Shown here one piece after another: positions 25,628 to 37,861 of a DNA stretch of 38,080 nucleotides. Source of the DNA: Hypsibius dujardini. Lineage: Eukaryota > Tardigrada > Eutardigrada > Parachela > Hypsibiidae. The notes beneath the pieces were generated by a model. The model saw only the letters and a list, made by a program, of their open reading frames with translations. It did not search any database and was not told the origin of the DNA. A program made the position numbers and the translations under genes. Numbering within the stretch: position 1 is the stretch's first letter; every line of letters starts with the position of its first letter. The stretch covers positions 1 to 38,080 of the forward strand of contig LRSR01000207.1 of NCBI GenBank assembly GCA_001579985.1, read 5' to 3'.

Positions 25628-25955
25628 CTCCTACGACGCTGCTCTGGAGCTATTGGAAAAAAACAAGGGTATGATGACAAGGGTAGTGCCTACCAAGGAT
25701 TTTACCGGTCGACCATGCCGTTGTCCTATCCTGACTCCATGGGTGCGCACTCCTGCTTAAGATGCCATCCAATCCATCCAATGGTTATGAGATTATCTCT
25801 GCTCTCTTTCGGCCAGTTTGAAGCATCTTATTGCGGTAGCATGTTCACTTTAGTAGCACTGATCCATCGCGATATTGTATAGACAAATTGTACAGGCAGA
25901 AAGTATGAAAGACAGATAGACAGACCACACGCAGGCAGACAGACAGACAGACATG
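25628..25955 (+). pseudogene. Broken duplicate of the sno 3' region
   Basis: Bases 25630-25716 copy sno exon 19466-19664 (from about 19472 to 19561), sharing GACGCTGCTCTGGAGCT and GGATTTTACCGGTC, with indels that break the frame. The next bases, 25717-25955, copy the sno 3' flank 22172-22440, including CTATCCTGACTCCATGGGTG and the ACAG array. About 2.6 kb of sno between these points is missing, so the copy is a duplicated and internally deleted piece and cannot be functional. Confidence 0.88.
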
Positions 25956-26216
25956 GAGAATCGGAGCCCTACCGGAACCAGCTTGTCCGATAATACCAAT
26001 CAGCTGGCCATGTTTTGCTCTTAACTGTATGTCATGGAGACAAATCATGCTTTGCTTCGCCCACGAGAAGTCTGCGCTTGTAATCTTAACTGCGGGTTCG
26101 ATTCTGTGAGCGGTTGAACTTTATCCACATATGCCTCGACTTCCGGGGACTTCAATGCATGGAAGAGCCGACCCTCTCACACCATAGACTACGATCCCAG
26201 TCGTCGAGAGCAGACA

Positions 26217-26288
26217 AAAAGACAGGGAGACAGACGGACAGACAAACAAACAGACAGGCAGGCAAGCAGGCAGACAGGGAGGCAGACA
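26217..26288. repeat. ACAG/GCAG microsatellite
   Basis: Imperfect ACAG array with GCAG variants. Open frames on both strands across it are repeat products. Confidence 0.93.
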
Positions 26289-26581
26289 TTCACAGCTGAC
26301 AGCCAAACAGGAAATTTGAAAAGTGGCAGGATCATTTTAATGGTTCGATGTTCGATCGAACAATCGCAGAGAGCTACACAGTAGCTACTGGAGGAATTCA
26401 AAAATGCCCAGCGAACAATTAACAACGCTATTAAAGGGCACTCTCAAATCAAGTTCCGTGTGCAGTTCTAAGAAGTGAGATAAACTGTGATTTGAGAAAA
26501 GGAAACCAGCGGTAGTTTCGAGATAACGAACAGACGAACTGGGCATTTTTCTTGTTCGGATTTGTGGCCTGATATCCCGTC

Positions 26582-27068
26582 TCAGCCGAACCTAATTAAA
26601 ACAGGCATTACGATTGCGCTCTCCTTCTTGGTCTCCGGAAATCGATCGCTATGTTCCATTCCATGGTCGAGGAGATATTTAAATATTCCACTTTTCGATG
26701 CATGTCGTTTTTCTGCAATTAACAAACGCAAATGTGAACAACCAATTCTAGAAAGTCGCTCAGTTGAAGTCCAGTAATTGCAATTACAGTAGCTAAGTGG
26801 CGCGTTAAACAGCTATTTAATATGAAAACCGACGTTTTTGTAAGTCAAAGTTGTTTCACATTTTATTACCTCTAGGATGTAGCGGAGTGGGTTCATCAAT
26901 GAGCTGTCCAGTTGCGGCCAGCTGTTGTTGGCCGCTAAAAGTTTCTGCATCGGTGATCATCACCAGATTTTCCCTTCTACCGTCATTGCTGACCGGTAGA
27001 CTTTGAGCAATCCCGACGAGAAGCACGACCAGCAAACTGGTCAGAAATGTTAGAGCGTTGAAATTCAT
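26582..27068 (-). CDS. RFamide-like prepropeptide 1
   Basis: Exon 1 is 27068-26870 and exon 2 is 26712-26582; the intron has GTAATA and TTAATTGCAG ends and phase 1. The 109-residue product starts with a signal peptide (MNFNALTFLTSLLVVLLVGI, then AQS). A GRR site follows at residues 30-32 and a furin-type REKR at 66-69. The mature part would be HASK plus a 36-residue core, SGIFKYLLDHG to MPVLIRFG, with stop directly after Gly. C-terminal Gly is the normal amide donor, giving an IRF-amide peptide secreted by neurons or gland cells. A paralogue lies at 30018-30311. Without splicing, the frame would end at TGA 26856 and lose the RFG end. TATA box at 27271-27279. Family beyond RFamide unknown. Confidence 0.85.
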
Positions 27069-27270
27069 CTGGCGAAAGTACAGTTTTTTCTTCGGGAAAA
27101 ATGGAAGAATCGAGTGTCCAGTTTATACGCTGTTGCGACGTGGAATAGTCAAAGGCTTTACACAGCAGGCACAATAAGGGTTATTGAGAGCTCAGTTGCG
27201 GTGTAAATACGTCTATCAACGAACGAAGCTGGAATGTGCAGAATGAAGGTACGGTGCCGCAGCCCTCCGG

Positions 27271-27279
27271 CTTTATATA
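27271..27279 (-). promoter_or_regulatory. TATA box of RFamide gene 1
   Basis: TATATAAAG on the minus strand, about 200 bases upstream of the ATG at 27068. It would place the transcription start near 27240 and leave a leader of about 170 bases. Confidence 0.6.
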
Positions 27280-27479
27280 GGGCAGGATGATTCGCTATCT
27301 GGTAATAATATATATTGACAATATGACTGCATGTAATACTGGGCTACCTATGCGGTGTGCTATCCATTAGGTATGTATGTCTCTGGTCCGTATGTGACGC
27401 GTTACATTTCTATGTATGGTTTCTCAATGCGGATTTGCTTTGCCAACTCGGGCATTGAGAGGTCGCTCAGTAGAATGTG

Positions 27480-28248
27480 GGTGATATAAGGAGCCGCCAC
27501 GTGTTGCCTAACACAGACAGCTATGATGGAGTGCTCCGGATGTTGATTGAGTCTCGAGAGAGAGAGAGAAAGAAGAGAGAGAGAGAGAGAGAGAGGCAGA
27601 GGAAAACTGAGTTAAGGGCGCAGCAAGTGGCCTTGAACCGGTGGGTGGGTGTGAGGTCTCCAGCCATGAAAGGAGGTTTCCGAAAAGAAGCTCATTTTTT
27701 AATAGGATGCAATCCCCCGACACCGACACCGACACTTGATCAGCTTAGACCTGACACTAAACATGCTGTTCACAATCGATCGACCTAGTGGAGTCCCCCT
27801 TAAACAGATGGTTTTGGTGGAAAACAAAAGCGTCAGACTGATTCTGGCACGCTTTCGGCTCGTGAGATTTGCAATGAATTGTTTCTCAGTGGCTGCTGTT
27901 ATTTCCGGACAATTGATTAGGTGTTATTTACAGCTGATTTACGACGCATGGAGTGCCGACTCTGCTCAAACAAAACGGGACTGGACTTTGCAATGCGTGC
28001 TCGCCGCACACCGCGATGATTTCATTTGATGTGCCGGTAGATTGCGGTGTCAGTCGCGGCTGGTGCAATTTCTAAGGTCTCTTGCTTGTCTGCCTTCGAC
28101 ACGTGGATAAGCGAAGGGTATCCCATTGGGTCCCCGCTCCGGAGTCCACGGGGGAGTTTAGACACTAAGGTCTACTGTTGTTTGAGGAAGACCATTTTTC
28201 ACGGAACACGTTTTAATTGGACAGGCCTATGACGTGCGGAGCGCCACA
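27480..28248. other. Spacer with GA repeat, no gene assigned
   Basis: A GA-rich run at about 27556-27594. Plus-strand frame 27736-28029 is open for 97 codons, with hydrophobic patches, but I do not recognise it and see no supporting splice partner. Confidence 0.4.
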
Positions 28249-28329
28249 GACAGGCTGAGCCTGTAATAACTGACAGACAGACTGAGCCTGTAATAATTGA
28301 CAGACAGACTGAGCCTGTAATAACTCAGT
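28249..28329. repeat. Three tandem 27-bp repeats
   Basis: Three near-identical copies of a 27-bp unit built on GACTGAGCCTGTAATAA. Confidence 0.92.
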
Positions 28330-28786
28330 TCGGTGTGTGTTGTTGTCAGGGACGCAGATGACGAGACGAGATTGTTGTGAAGCAGGTCTTCACTCTCCAT
28401 TATTTCCGCTCTTCATCTCTGCAGCAGACGTATTTAGGTCTTGGTTCTGAGCCCAACTTGGTTATACGTTGTGATTCACTCCCGTATCGCGTTGTTTATG
28501 CTGGAACTAAGTGGGTACGCGAGCAAAGGGCGTTGCCTCTCGATCCGTCGTGTTTTTGTGTAGAATACTCAGTAGCCGTTTAGGAGGCCCACTTGGTCGC
28601 TGCTGTATTCGAGAGTAAAGCAGAATCAGCAAGGTCAACTAGACTTGATGATATATTATTATCAAATCAGACGGCAGCACAAACGAGTAAATCAAAGTCG
28701 GGCGAAAATAATGTCATTACCTTGCAGATTCGATAGTTTCGTCTCGTGAGGAATTGTTGATAACGGCATGCCAAATTTCGTCCCAG

Positions 28787-29075
28787 GTGCTGGACGTTAC
28801 TTCAGATGTCGCTGAATTATCATTTACAGTCCGACCGGACCTTGACTGTAAGCGATAGGTTTTTCGACTTTTTTCAATTCAAATAACCTGCCGACTCACC
28901 TTCCATTATAGGTGAAAATAAATGGTTTCTCTGCTGCCGTCTTTTGTCCACACCGCGTAGCATGCTCGTATTTAGATTTGGAACAACATTGATTTCTCGA
29001 CCTAAACTTAAAGTGATGAGTGACGACGCTCTCTCTTCGGTAAAGATAAGGGAATCTACGAGAATGACCGACTAA
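28787..29075 (+). CDS. Possible two-exon orphan gene end
   Basis: Exon 28787-28847 (acceptor TTCGTCCCAG, donor GACT-GTAAGC) and exon 28912-29075 (acceptor TTCCATTATAG) join in phase to VLDVTSDVAELSFTVRPDLD, then CENKWFLCCRLL and MLVFRFGTTLISRPKLKVMS, with TAA at 29073. Both splice junctions are good and the frame is open throughout. A possible upstream exon starts after CATCTCTGCAG at 28424 (QTYLGLGSEPNLVIRC). I do not recognise the family and cannot find the 5' end. Confidence 0.35.
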
Positions 29076-29133
29076 GGGAAATCTACTACATGTAGATACA
29101 GTAGTATGTGCTGATATGGAGAACGCGGGAACG

Positions 29134-29241
29134 CCTCAAGATGTGAGACGTAAATTTAGTGAGGGGAACGCTTAAGAACTGAGACGTAAATCTAGTGAGG
29201 GGAACGCCTAAAGAACTGAGACGTAAATCCAGTGAGGGAAC
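29134..29241. repeat. Three tandem repeats of about 36 bp
   Basis: Three copies of a unit containing GAGACGTAAAT and AGTGAGGGGAACG, with small differences. Confidence 0.92.
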
Positions 29242-29685
29242 TTTTTCGTTCTTCTAGCAATGACGATTCTTACTCGTTCGGACACTCCGAAGAAGTCATT
29301 ATGCGAAAGAATCTTCGCTCATCTCAAATTGGTCTTCAATGAAAAAAATGTCGTACTAATGTTTTCTCAAACAATAAATTGAAAAAGAGGCAAAAAATAA
29401 TTACGGGAAGATGTATTAAAATATTGTCGTTTGGCGAGCTAGCCACGCCTTAAATGAATACTACTGCAGTTACATTAGGAGCTAACGCCGGCTGTAAAAG
29501 AACGCTTTGGGTGGTTAAATGATAAGAGCGGCTAATAATTATTTCCACTCTACTGGAACTACCCGTATATCTTCTACTTCCTGATACAAATAAATGGCAT
29601 TCCGAAATTCTAACAGAGTAGATAATTTAGGCACCTGATTGATTAGCTTCATGATGATCACATCCTCATGTCCCTGGATACAATC

Positions 29686-29866
29686 AGGGTCTACTCACCT
29701 GGTGCGGTGTTTTGCGGGGGTATGTCCGAAGTGTAACAAAAGGACTCATACGAGCCTCATAATCAACAAAACCACAACCCATTTGATAAGCGAGATGGAA
29801 TGCGTTATTTATGGTCTCACGTCCTGCGTGCACCGTTTGATTGACAACATTCATCAGTTGTCTCAT
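29686..29866 (-). other. Possible minus-strand exon
   Basis: The frame reads MRQLMNVVNQTVHAG, then NNAFHLAYQMGCGFVDYEAR, and ends at a strong donor CACCAG-GTGAGT near 29700. The wording LAYQMGCGFVD is loosely like an aldo-keto reductase segment. No partner exon was found. Confidence 0.2.
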
Positions 29867-30017
29867 AGTCAGACATCTAACAAGAGTTTAGGCAGCCGAA
29901 ATACGATCACAAAAACAGCTCATGCATAACTACTCAAAAGGATAAGAACAGTTCACAAAGAGAGAGTTTAACAATTGTACAGTTGTGCGATGCATTTGTG
30001 ATAGGAAAGTTTCAGGA

Positions 30018-30311
30018 TCAACCGAATCTTATTACCAGTCTTGGGTAACTCTTCATTGTCTCAACCAATGTCCGAATTTGCTCAGCCGTCGGTTGAGTCG
30101 CATTAAGTAGGCTGCGAAAAATTCCGGAGTTGCCAATAAAAACTGTAACCAAAATAGTATTTTCGTGTTATTCAAACAACCAATTTAGTTATTAAAACTG
30201 ACCTTTAGCTTGAGTTGTAGTTGCGTCACGTAATGGTTTGGCCATACAACTGCTATTAAAATGCAGCAAGAGGAAAGCTGATAACACGGCGGCTAAGACT
30301 GTCTTTTTCAT
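30018..30311 (-). CDS. RFamide-like prepropeptide 2
   Basis: Exon 1 is 30311-30203 and exon 2 is 30142-30018, split by a 60-base phase-1 intron (GTCAGT, GGTTACAG). The 77-residue product has a signal peptide (MKKTVLAAVLSAFLLLHF, cleavage near SCMA) and ends SGIFRSLLNAT ... MKSYPRLVIRFG-stop. The last 36 residues align without gaps to gene 1: SGIF, LL and IRFG are shared, and intron phase and position agree to within two codons. There is no dibasic site before the core, so the mature peptide may start at the signal cleavage site. The length and the Tyr nine residues from the end recall neuropeptide F, but the RPRF motif and the typical NPF intron in the penultimate Arg codon are absent. A peptide hormone role is inferred. 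Confidence 0.85.
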
Positions 30312-30654
30312 GACCGAATTTGAGGATTTTAAAACGGGCCACAAAGTCGGTAAAAGTTGTTCAATTCTACAGCTCAGGTGTAACCTATTTATTTATCCCG
30401 CGTGGCCTACAATATTTTGTCAGTCAGCACAGGAGGCCCTAATTACGAAGCCGTACCAATGTTATAGTATTTAGTAGGCTGTGACGTCGACACATACTGG
30501 CGGATATTTGCCCAGTAGAGGTGAGATAGGAATGCATGACGCGCATTCCGGTGTGGAATCGGCCACAAAGGCAAAAACACAGCGAACTCACTGTTTGTAA
30601 ACAATTTTAATGGGTTTGACTATTGTTCTTTCGAGCGTTCGTCCGCGCGTGCAA

Positions 30655-30687
<33 letters not shown>

Positions 30688-31179
30688 GGGAGAAAGAGAG
30701 ATGAGCTGTTATTGCGGTCCACCGTGATAGCTCATCCGGATACTGCGATGTTCGGGCTTCCGTTCAGACGAATCAGTTGCCCCTCGTCTCCCGGGAGGTA
30801 GCGATAAGATAGTAAACCGGCGAGGCTTTGGAAATGCCTTTGTTTGACTGGAATGCGCCGGGTCGGGAAATGACGCGCGAAACAATGGCCATATCTTCCC
30901 GGCAATTCTCCGAAATCTGTGGCCGTTCGAACAGGACTGTGATTTTCCGGTGGTGTGATGCATTTTTTTTGACATGTTATGAATTTTCGTGAATGAATCA
31001 TTATACAAGTATCAGTTAATTGTACATTCCCTAAAGTTCGTTCCGATAATAATGACTCGTTTAGGGTTCTAATAAGGAAGCGAACTGTTCCAAATTGCTA
31101 CTAGTAGGAGAACTCCAATATAAGTGATGTCACCTAATTATTTAAAAGAAAGGCGCATCAGAATTTAATTTCTACGTCA

Positions 31180-32330
31180 CCATCCTTCAAAGTAATCACC
31201 CTCAAACTCGATGCACGTTTTGCGTCGAAGAATCCGACTACGGAACACGTTCAGAAAATCATTTTAGAGAGCTCGCGGAGGCGGCCCTGCACCGTCAAAC
31301 TCTTCTTCTGACTTAAATCTCCACCCCGAAGAGTCTCTTTAAGTTTGGGAAACAAAAAGAAATTGCAGGGCGACAGATCAGGAGAATAAGCCGGATGCGG
31401 CAAAATCGTCAGTTTTTCTTCGGCCAGAAATGCAGTGGTCAAGTCGGACTTGTCACTCGAGGCGTTGTCGTGGTGCAGTTTGAGACCCCGCAGACCGATC
31501 TTCCCTCTCTTCTTCCTCATCTTCGCCACAACTCTCTTCAGGCAGTTTTTTACATAGAACGTGGAATTGATGGTGCGTTTTTGCTCCGTTGGAATCAGCT
31601 TCGAACAAAAAAACTGCCGGAATAATCCAGAAAAATGATGTAAATGGTCTTCTGCGTGCTTTTTCCGCCACACACTTTGGTTGGTCGGGGCTCTCTTTTC
31701 GTCCACTGCATCGATTGCCTCTTTGTCAGAAGATCATAATAAAAAACCCACATTTCATTCACAGTGACGCTCTATTTGAGACGCTTACTGTCATCTCCGC
31801 CATACCCACTGACCAAATTCTGGGTGAATTCCAAACGGCAGCGTTATTGGTCCTCGGTGCGGGAATGCGAAACCTAACGGGAAGAAACCCTTTTCAGTTC
31901 CAGCTTCTGCTTCAAAATGAGATGATACTGCGGCGAACTAATGGGGAACTTTGCTTCATATGAATAATGAGAATGAAGATTAAAGAATTCTTCCAGGGCG
32001 GAGACTAATTGAGAAGTGATAACAGAAGAGCGTTTTCCATTCCGATACAAATCTTCCAGGACGTTTTTTCCTTTTCGGTGAGTCTGACACCAACGCTGGA
32101 TGGTACTCTTATATGACACAGCTTCTTTACTAAAATGTTTGATTAGGCGACTAATGCATTGCTGGGGTGAGAATTTGACGAAATTATTTGGTCCGGCACG
32201 TTGACCATTACTTCTAACATTCTGTCACAGACTGTTACACCTACGGAACGCCGGACAGCAATCGTCAATCTTCACAGACAATAGCATTAGACCGAAAACA
32301 ACTTGCCCAAAGTCAATAAGAGACATTTTA
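31180..32330 (-). pseudogene. Decayed mariner (DD34D-type) transposase
   Basis: Minus-strand frames, in order from 32330 downward, give a helix-turn-helix remnant, KGKNVLEDLYRNGKRSS, LEEFFNLHSHYSYEAKF, HHDNASSDK and HPAYSPDLSPCNFFLFPKLK. These are mariner transposase motifs, but they lie in at least three frames with stops between. The second catalytic Asp (HHDNA) is kept; the third, 35 residues on, is Asn in PCNFF where PCDFF is usual. Clear TIRs were not found. The element is dead. Confidence 0.85.
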
Positions 32331-32707
32331 TACAAGCGATCTCTTAGATCTTTTCTAATAAGAAAATTAGGATTATTAGCATTTACATATTTTTGACAAA
32401 AATATCAAATACGGGCTTTTAAAAACTGCTAAAATGTGGCTGGCATTATACAGAAATGGATAGCCGTGTAGGCATGGATGGCGAGAATGGAGATTCTGGG
32501 CTGCAGAGGGCGCCAGTTGGATTGGTTCGAACTCGTATATACTGCTCGATAATAAGAGATGATCATATGTTTTGTGAGGTTGCGTCCCCAAAAGAACACT
32601 GATTTAACATATCTGCACAATTTGGTTTTTTTACAGGCATTTCCTTTCCGTCAGCTGATTAAAACAAAACAACGTAACCAGTACCCAAGCCAAAACGTTT
32701 GCCTACA

Positions 32708-34527
32708 CTACAAGTTTTGCACACTCAATGGAATATTAGTTTCTGAATACTCTGAAAAAATTGGCGGCACATCGTGATGATTAACTTGTCCATCGAATCC
32801 AAATGCTCTTTGCTTCGGCATGGAATGCTCGCTTTCCAGCAAGGCGTCTTCAACCGAAATAGTGCTATTTCCATCTTCCAATGCACTCCTTCTCGTTCTC
32901 GAACTAATTGCTGCGGAGCGCTTCTTCCGATATTGATGGGCGTAACCGGAAGGGATGTTGATGGGACTGACACTGGAACTGGACGTGAAGGCCGCCGGAC
33001 GGTTCTGGACGTTGATGATGGGAGGCGAGACGGCCATCACCGCGCCAAATCCGACACGACAGCATTGTATCCAATCGATCCGTCTTTCCAGGTTGATCGG
33101 GTTGACCTTCTCGCCAACTCCTGTGATGACGTACCCGGTGGCGCACATGACGATGAAATAGTTGCCGTCATAATACTCAAAGTACCTGCAAATGACAAGG
33201 GTCCAATCCTGCACCAGGAATTTCTTTTACAATAATTACAAACAGTTCAATTTTAATTTTTATTTAATTCTTAATTTAAAATTGCAAGTAAAATTTCGGT
33301 CATAATATATTATTACATTTGAATAACAAATTTAGTAATTAGTAAATTAATAAATTAATAAATTAGTTACTAGTTATTATTAGTTATTATAAATTAGTAA
33401 TTAGTAAATTAATAAATTAGTAATTAGTAATTAATATTAGCCGGCGGTGGTAGTGATACGTTTTTTAATGCTATTAACGTTAAACGCTAAAGGAAGTTGC
33501 ATACAGATCATGAGTAGGGACGTAGTAGCAAGAGATGTAGTCGATATAGTATCCTTTTGGTGTGCGGCAGCATTTGTAGGGCTGTTTGACGTCCGTCGGG
33601 GACCAAGTCCAGAAGACGAAATCCGAGTCAAAAAAGCCTCAAAATAAGAGCTCGTTAGTTTACACTACCGACGTGGATAAACCGACTTTATTATGGACTT
33701 CAATTTTTTGCGGTATGAGGAGAAGTCTGTATTTCGGCTCACTCTTCACTTGGTCGATAAATCGGCTCACTCATGGGTTTCTCTCTTCTAGGTGGGGGGG
33801 GGGTGCTTCTTTGTTTGATTTCCAGAAGTGCTATAGTATATTAGGGTATAGTACAAAAAATCATACAATCAAGGACCCACCATGAAAGAGAAACCCACGA
33901 ATGAGCCGATTTATTAATCAAGTGGAGGGTGAACCGAAATACAGACTTCTCCTCATACCTGTGACGAATGTGTTGGCTGTGAGTGAGTGGTTCGCACGGG
34001 AATAACAAAACTGCTGGCTTGCGTAGTCCATTACGTGGCAGTGTGGGTAGTAGGGATAGAGACCTTGGGACGGTGGCTTGTATGGGAAGAGGAATTTGCA
34101 CCACACATACGTGAGCGCCTAGTATAATGGTAAAAAAACAATTCGCATTCGGCTTCGTTATTATACCGTTGTACGACGGTTGACATGGAATAAAAATACC
34201 AACCCCAAAATCCCAAATGTTGTCTCTGAAAGAACGTTTTGGCTTTATCCCCGAATACTCGATTTCATTGGAAAATAAAATGAACAATAACTTACGCAAT
34301 ACCTGCAAAAGACAAAAGTTATTTTCCTCAAATTACTTTTTATTAGCAAACACTTCAATTCTCATCAGCTCTGACACGTACCGACAGCGGCCTCCCCGTC
34401 AAAGCATTCCACCTGCCACTTGCGATGGGGAAGTACTGTCCCTCCGTCTGCGTGGTACGTGGTTATCACCGTATCGCCCTGTCCGACGAGCGAATTTTCA
34501 AAAGCATCCCCACACACACAGACACAG

Positions 34528-34559
<32 letters not shown>

Positions 34560-34570
34560 ACAGACACACA

Positions 34571-34620
<50 letters not shown>

Positions 34621-34812
34621 AACAGACACATGCACACCCACACACAAGTTCAGACAAAACTCGCACTTTTCGAACCTTACCGTCCCGAAGCTCTTGTACA
34701 TGCCGTAATACGTATTTGTCCCGACCACGACAGCCGGTAGAAGGGAACAGCAAAGTATCTCCACAAAAGATGGTCTCCATCTCCGCGTCAAGGGGAAAGT
34801 GAGGGACCTCAT
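32708..34812 (-). CDS. Unknown Cys-rich membrane/secreted protein, paralogue 1
   Basis: Seven exons: 34812-34681, 34478-34382, 34302-34296 (7 nt), 34225-34204 (22 nt), 34118-33959, 33637-33505, 33185-32708; total 343 codons, all phases matching. After a basic N-terminus comes a hydrophobic segment (FVEILCCSLLPAVVVGT), so type II membrane or secreted. Conserved blocks follow: HRKWQVECFDGEA, YVWCKFLFPYKPPSQGLYPYYP with HCHV, VKQPYKCCRTPKGYY with DYISCYY, and CATGYVITGVGEKVNP with IDWIQCC. The tail is Ser/Pro-rich and carries a basic RKKRS site. I know no named family for it. It is next to and in the same direction as its paralogue at 35508-37389. Introns 1 and 6 carry simple repeats, and intron 5 holds an inverted duplication. 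Confidence 0.88.
33310..33440. repeat. AT-rich tandem repeat in intron
   Basis: Imperfect repeats of ATTAGTAA and AATTAATAA in the last intron of paralogue 1. Confidence 0.9.
33712..33959. repeat. Inverted duplication at a splice donor
   Basis: About 78 bases at 33712-33790 recur inverted at 33878-33959, both containing GGTATGAGGAGAAGTCTGTA in opposite senses. The right arm spans the 5' splice site of intron 5 of paralogue 1, so the left arm carries an inverted copy of that donor. Confidence 0.85.
34508..34622. repeat. (CA)n microsatellite in intron 1
   Basis: Long CA run with CAGA interruptions in the first intron of paralogue 1. All overlapping ORFs rich in His/Thr or Cys/Val are repeat products. 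Confidence 0.97.
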
Positions 34813-35507
34813 CTTGCTAACGTAATGTTGCCGCCGTCGTCGTCGTCGTCGCCGTCGTCGTCTTCACGAAGAACCCACACCACCAAGGTAAGGCAGTGCA
34901 TCGTTCTCATAGCAGGTGACAGGTCAGACGGTGAGCCGTTGCTGAGCCGGACTATTCGTGTTTTGAGACATGCGATATGATCAGCCCGCCAGCGGTCACA
35001 AACGGCAAGCCAAACTTGACCTACTGTACTGATGCCGACTTGAATGCAGCACTGCTCGGTGCCGGACGGTTGAAGGCGTGTCCCCCAGCGCCACCAATTA
35101 CCGCATTGAATTGCTTGTGTTTCTAAAACCTTTCCTCCTTGCCCTTCTACCGTGTTCATCAGCGATTGCCTCACCGACAAGAAATGCGCTTTACACGAGT
35201 GATATCCTAATTTCAGAGCGGACAATTTCAGAGCGGACAATTCCAATGTGATGGTCGATTGGTGCGCCCAACGCCACTCAAGCATATTACCGATGAATCC
35301 GACTGTGGACACACACGAGGGCAAAACGTATGTAAAACAACATACGGAATACACCGCCGCTGTCATCACGTCTCAGACGCCCGTCATTAATCTTCCGGCT
35401 CCCCACGTGGAACATGTAAATGAATTTTTTTAAGAAGATGTTGGCACCTTTTATTATGACTAGCGCTACACGAAAACCAACAATGGCGTAACAACAAAAA
35501 ATGGTGT
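34813..35507. other. Spacer between the tandem paralogues
   Basis: A minus-strand frame is open for 186 codons here (35369-34809) and its TGA overlaps the ATG of paralogue 1. It has no recognisable domain and part is a GTC/GAC trinucleotide run (34836-34865). I treat it as promoter/5' leader. Confidence 0.45.
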
Positions 35508-37389
35508 TTACATCGCAGAGCTCGCGACTGGTCCAATAGTGCTACTTCCACCCTCTGGTGTGAAAAATTCTTTGAGTTGTTTATTCTCATAAGGCACATC
35601 ACTCAAATCCGGCTTTTGTGGGTCACTCCCTGTCTCTTCCTTTACGCCAGTCATTGGCCAGTTATTCCCTGTTGTTGGCCAAGCATTGGGGACCTTTCCG
35701 TCCGGCGCCTCGTGATCTCCGTCGAGTTCCCTTGGATCGACGATAAATCTGGATGAAGGTCCCGCGCCGTTTCCCACGGACCGTTGGTAGTTGTAGGCTG
35801 TAATGTTGTTGTAGTACGGCAGGCTGTAGGAGGATCCGTTCGACGGAGGCGGTTGGAGGGGAGGCACCCCGAAACCCAGTCGACAGCACTGGATCCACTC
35901 GATGTGGTAATCGGGCTTCGTGTAGGGATTGACTCTTCTGGTGATTCCGGTCATCACGTAACCGGTCGCGCAGTAGACCACAAAATAACTTGGACTGTCG
36001 TAGTATTCCTGCATTGAATCACTTTTCTCACTTTTCTCACTTTCTCACTTTTCTCACTTGGAGCACAAGACATTTTTGGGGCTATTTAGTTACCCAGTAC
36101 TGATCGTGGGTGGGCTGGTAGTAGCACGCTGTGTAGTCCAGATAGTAGCCATGCGGTGTTTTGCAGCATTTATACGGCTGCATATCGTCGGAAATCTGCC
36201 TGTTCAGGATGAAATTCCACTGTTTTCCGTAAAATCCTAATTAATAAGGATAATTAAGCAAAGCGCGGCGGTCAAATGCTTAGCGAAGCCTCAGCGATCG
36301 TTTCACCAAGTACCGGTCACAAACGTGTTCACTGTTTTCTCGTGCTCCGCCGAGTGGTAGCAGAAATACTGGGTGGTGTAATTTCGGACGTGACAACTGA
36401 AACGGACACAGCAGCGGTGAAAGAGGGAGGAACCCGAAGAACTTGATGGAACTGACGGAATTCTTTTACGGTTTACCTGGGATAGTAGGGATATCGACCT
36501 TGGGCCGGTGGTTTGTAGGGGAACATGAACTACGAATATAATAATTACTGGTTAAAAATACACCCGCAATGAGGATGAACAAAGGCAGTAACGTACCTTG
36601 CACCACACGTACCACATACGCTGACGGGATCAACAAAATGTAAATTTCACGAGGAAATTAACCGAATAAAAGCACAACCCAGCTGAATGCGCAACCCAGC
36701 TAAATGCGCAACCCAGCTGAATGCACAACCCAGCTGAATGCACAACCCAGCTGAATGCGCAACCCAGCTGAATGCACAACCCAGCTGAATGCGCAACCCA
36801 GCTGAATGCACAACCCAGCTGATGCACCCAGCTGAATGCACAACCCAGCTGAATGCACAACCCAGCTGAATGCGCAACCCAGCTGAATGCACAACCCAGC
36901 TGAAAGTGTCCAAGGGACTTTGTCTTACCGTAAAATCGTCGCCATTGTCTCTGCGAAACAACTATGCGTCTTTTACGTAGTTGATGTTGTAGGCGTTAAT
37001 TACAGTACATCGAGGATAACAACGTTGGTTCACTTACAAAATGCCTGTCAAATCAAAATTTGGTCATGGAAGTTAGGTTGAATTTCTCGAGTAGAAATCA
37101 ATTCTGCGCTTACCTATCACAGCTTCTCCGTCGAGGCACTCAACGATCCATTTTCGCTGAGGTTGATTGTAATCGGGTCCTTTGTGACCAGTCCATGTCT
37201 GAATGATGGTGTCACCCTAAAACGGTTCCCTAGGTGTACTCTCACGGTGATCGCCAGTGAAAGTGGGACTTCATGAGGACAACTTACGGTCCCGTACGGT
37301 GTGAACATCTTGTAGTACCCAAAGGTGGCCAGGACTGTCCCAAATACGCACAGCAGGCTCCCGCATAATAGAAGACATTCTCGTCCCAT
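35508..37389 (-). CDS. Unknown Cys-rich membrane/secreted protein, paralogue 2
   Basis: Nine exons: 37389-37288, 37216-37114, 37044-37038 (7 nt), 36950-36929 (22 nt), 36620-36597, 36529-36477, 36396-36314, 36236-36094, 36008-35508; total 346 codons, all phases matching. An in-frame TAA lies just upstream of the ATG. The N-terminus is hydrophobic (CLLLCGSLLCVFGTVLATFG): signal peptide or anchor. Conserved blocks match paralogue 1: QRKWIVECLDGEA, YVWCKFMFPYKPPAQGRYPY, QPYKCCKTPHGYY with DYTACYY, and CATGYVMTGITRRVNP with IEWIQCC. Two introns (after 36597 and 36477) are absent in paralogue 1, where the same residues lie in one exon. The C-terminal tail is Pro/Asn/Ser-rich and not conserved. Function unknown. 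Confidence 0.9.
36672..36903. repeat. 17-bp minisatellite in intron 4
   Basis: About 13-14 copies of a 17-bp unit (CACAACCCAGCTGAATG), one truncated, lying between the 22-nt and 24-nt exons of paralogue 2. As 17 is not a multiple of 3 and the unit lacks stops, all three minus frames stay open and produce false ORFs. Confidence 0.96.
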
Positions 37390-37861
37390 CCCAATTTACA
37401 GATACGCAAGCTGTTTCCGGTCTGATTGTGAGAGAACGAACGAACAAATGCAACAACAAACCGTCGTTGCACCGTGTCCGTCTCTCGTCACACCCTTCCA
37501 CATGTATGGGCTTGCACGTGTACGATGGCTTCAGTGGCGGTGGCTTCTTCGCACATTGTACTACACCAACCGCCGAGGCCATGCCATGGTCACGATGAGA
37601 CAATCGCGCTTTCACCAGCACAGGTCATACAGCTTACTTCCTGGTACCTCCAGGCATTGTGCCTCTAGCCCTGCTGCAACATCCGAGAAGATTCTTACAC
37701 CGTGCCTCAGAATGTGTGTCAATTACGAGCTATTATTACTACATCAAAAAGCCGCTACGAAAGAAAAATAGTGGTTCGTCTAAACGAAAGCTTTGAATAC
37801 AGCAGGGCGTTCAAAAACGAAAGCGATATGTCAGGGTCATTTATGACCGAAAAAATTCCCA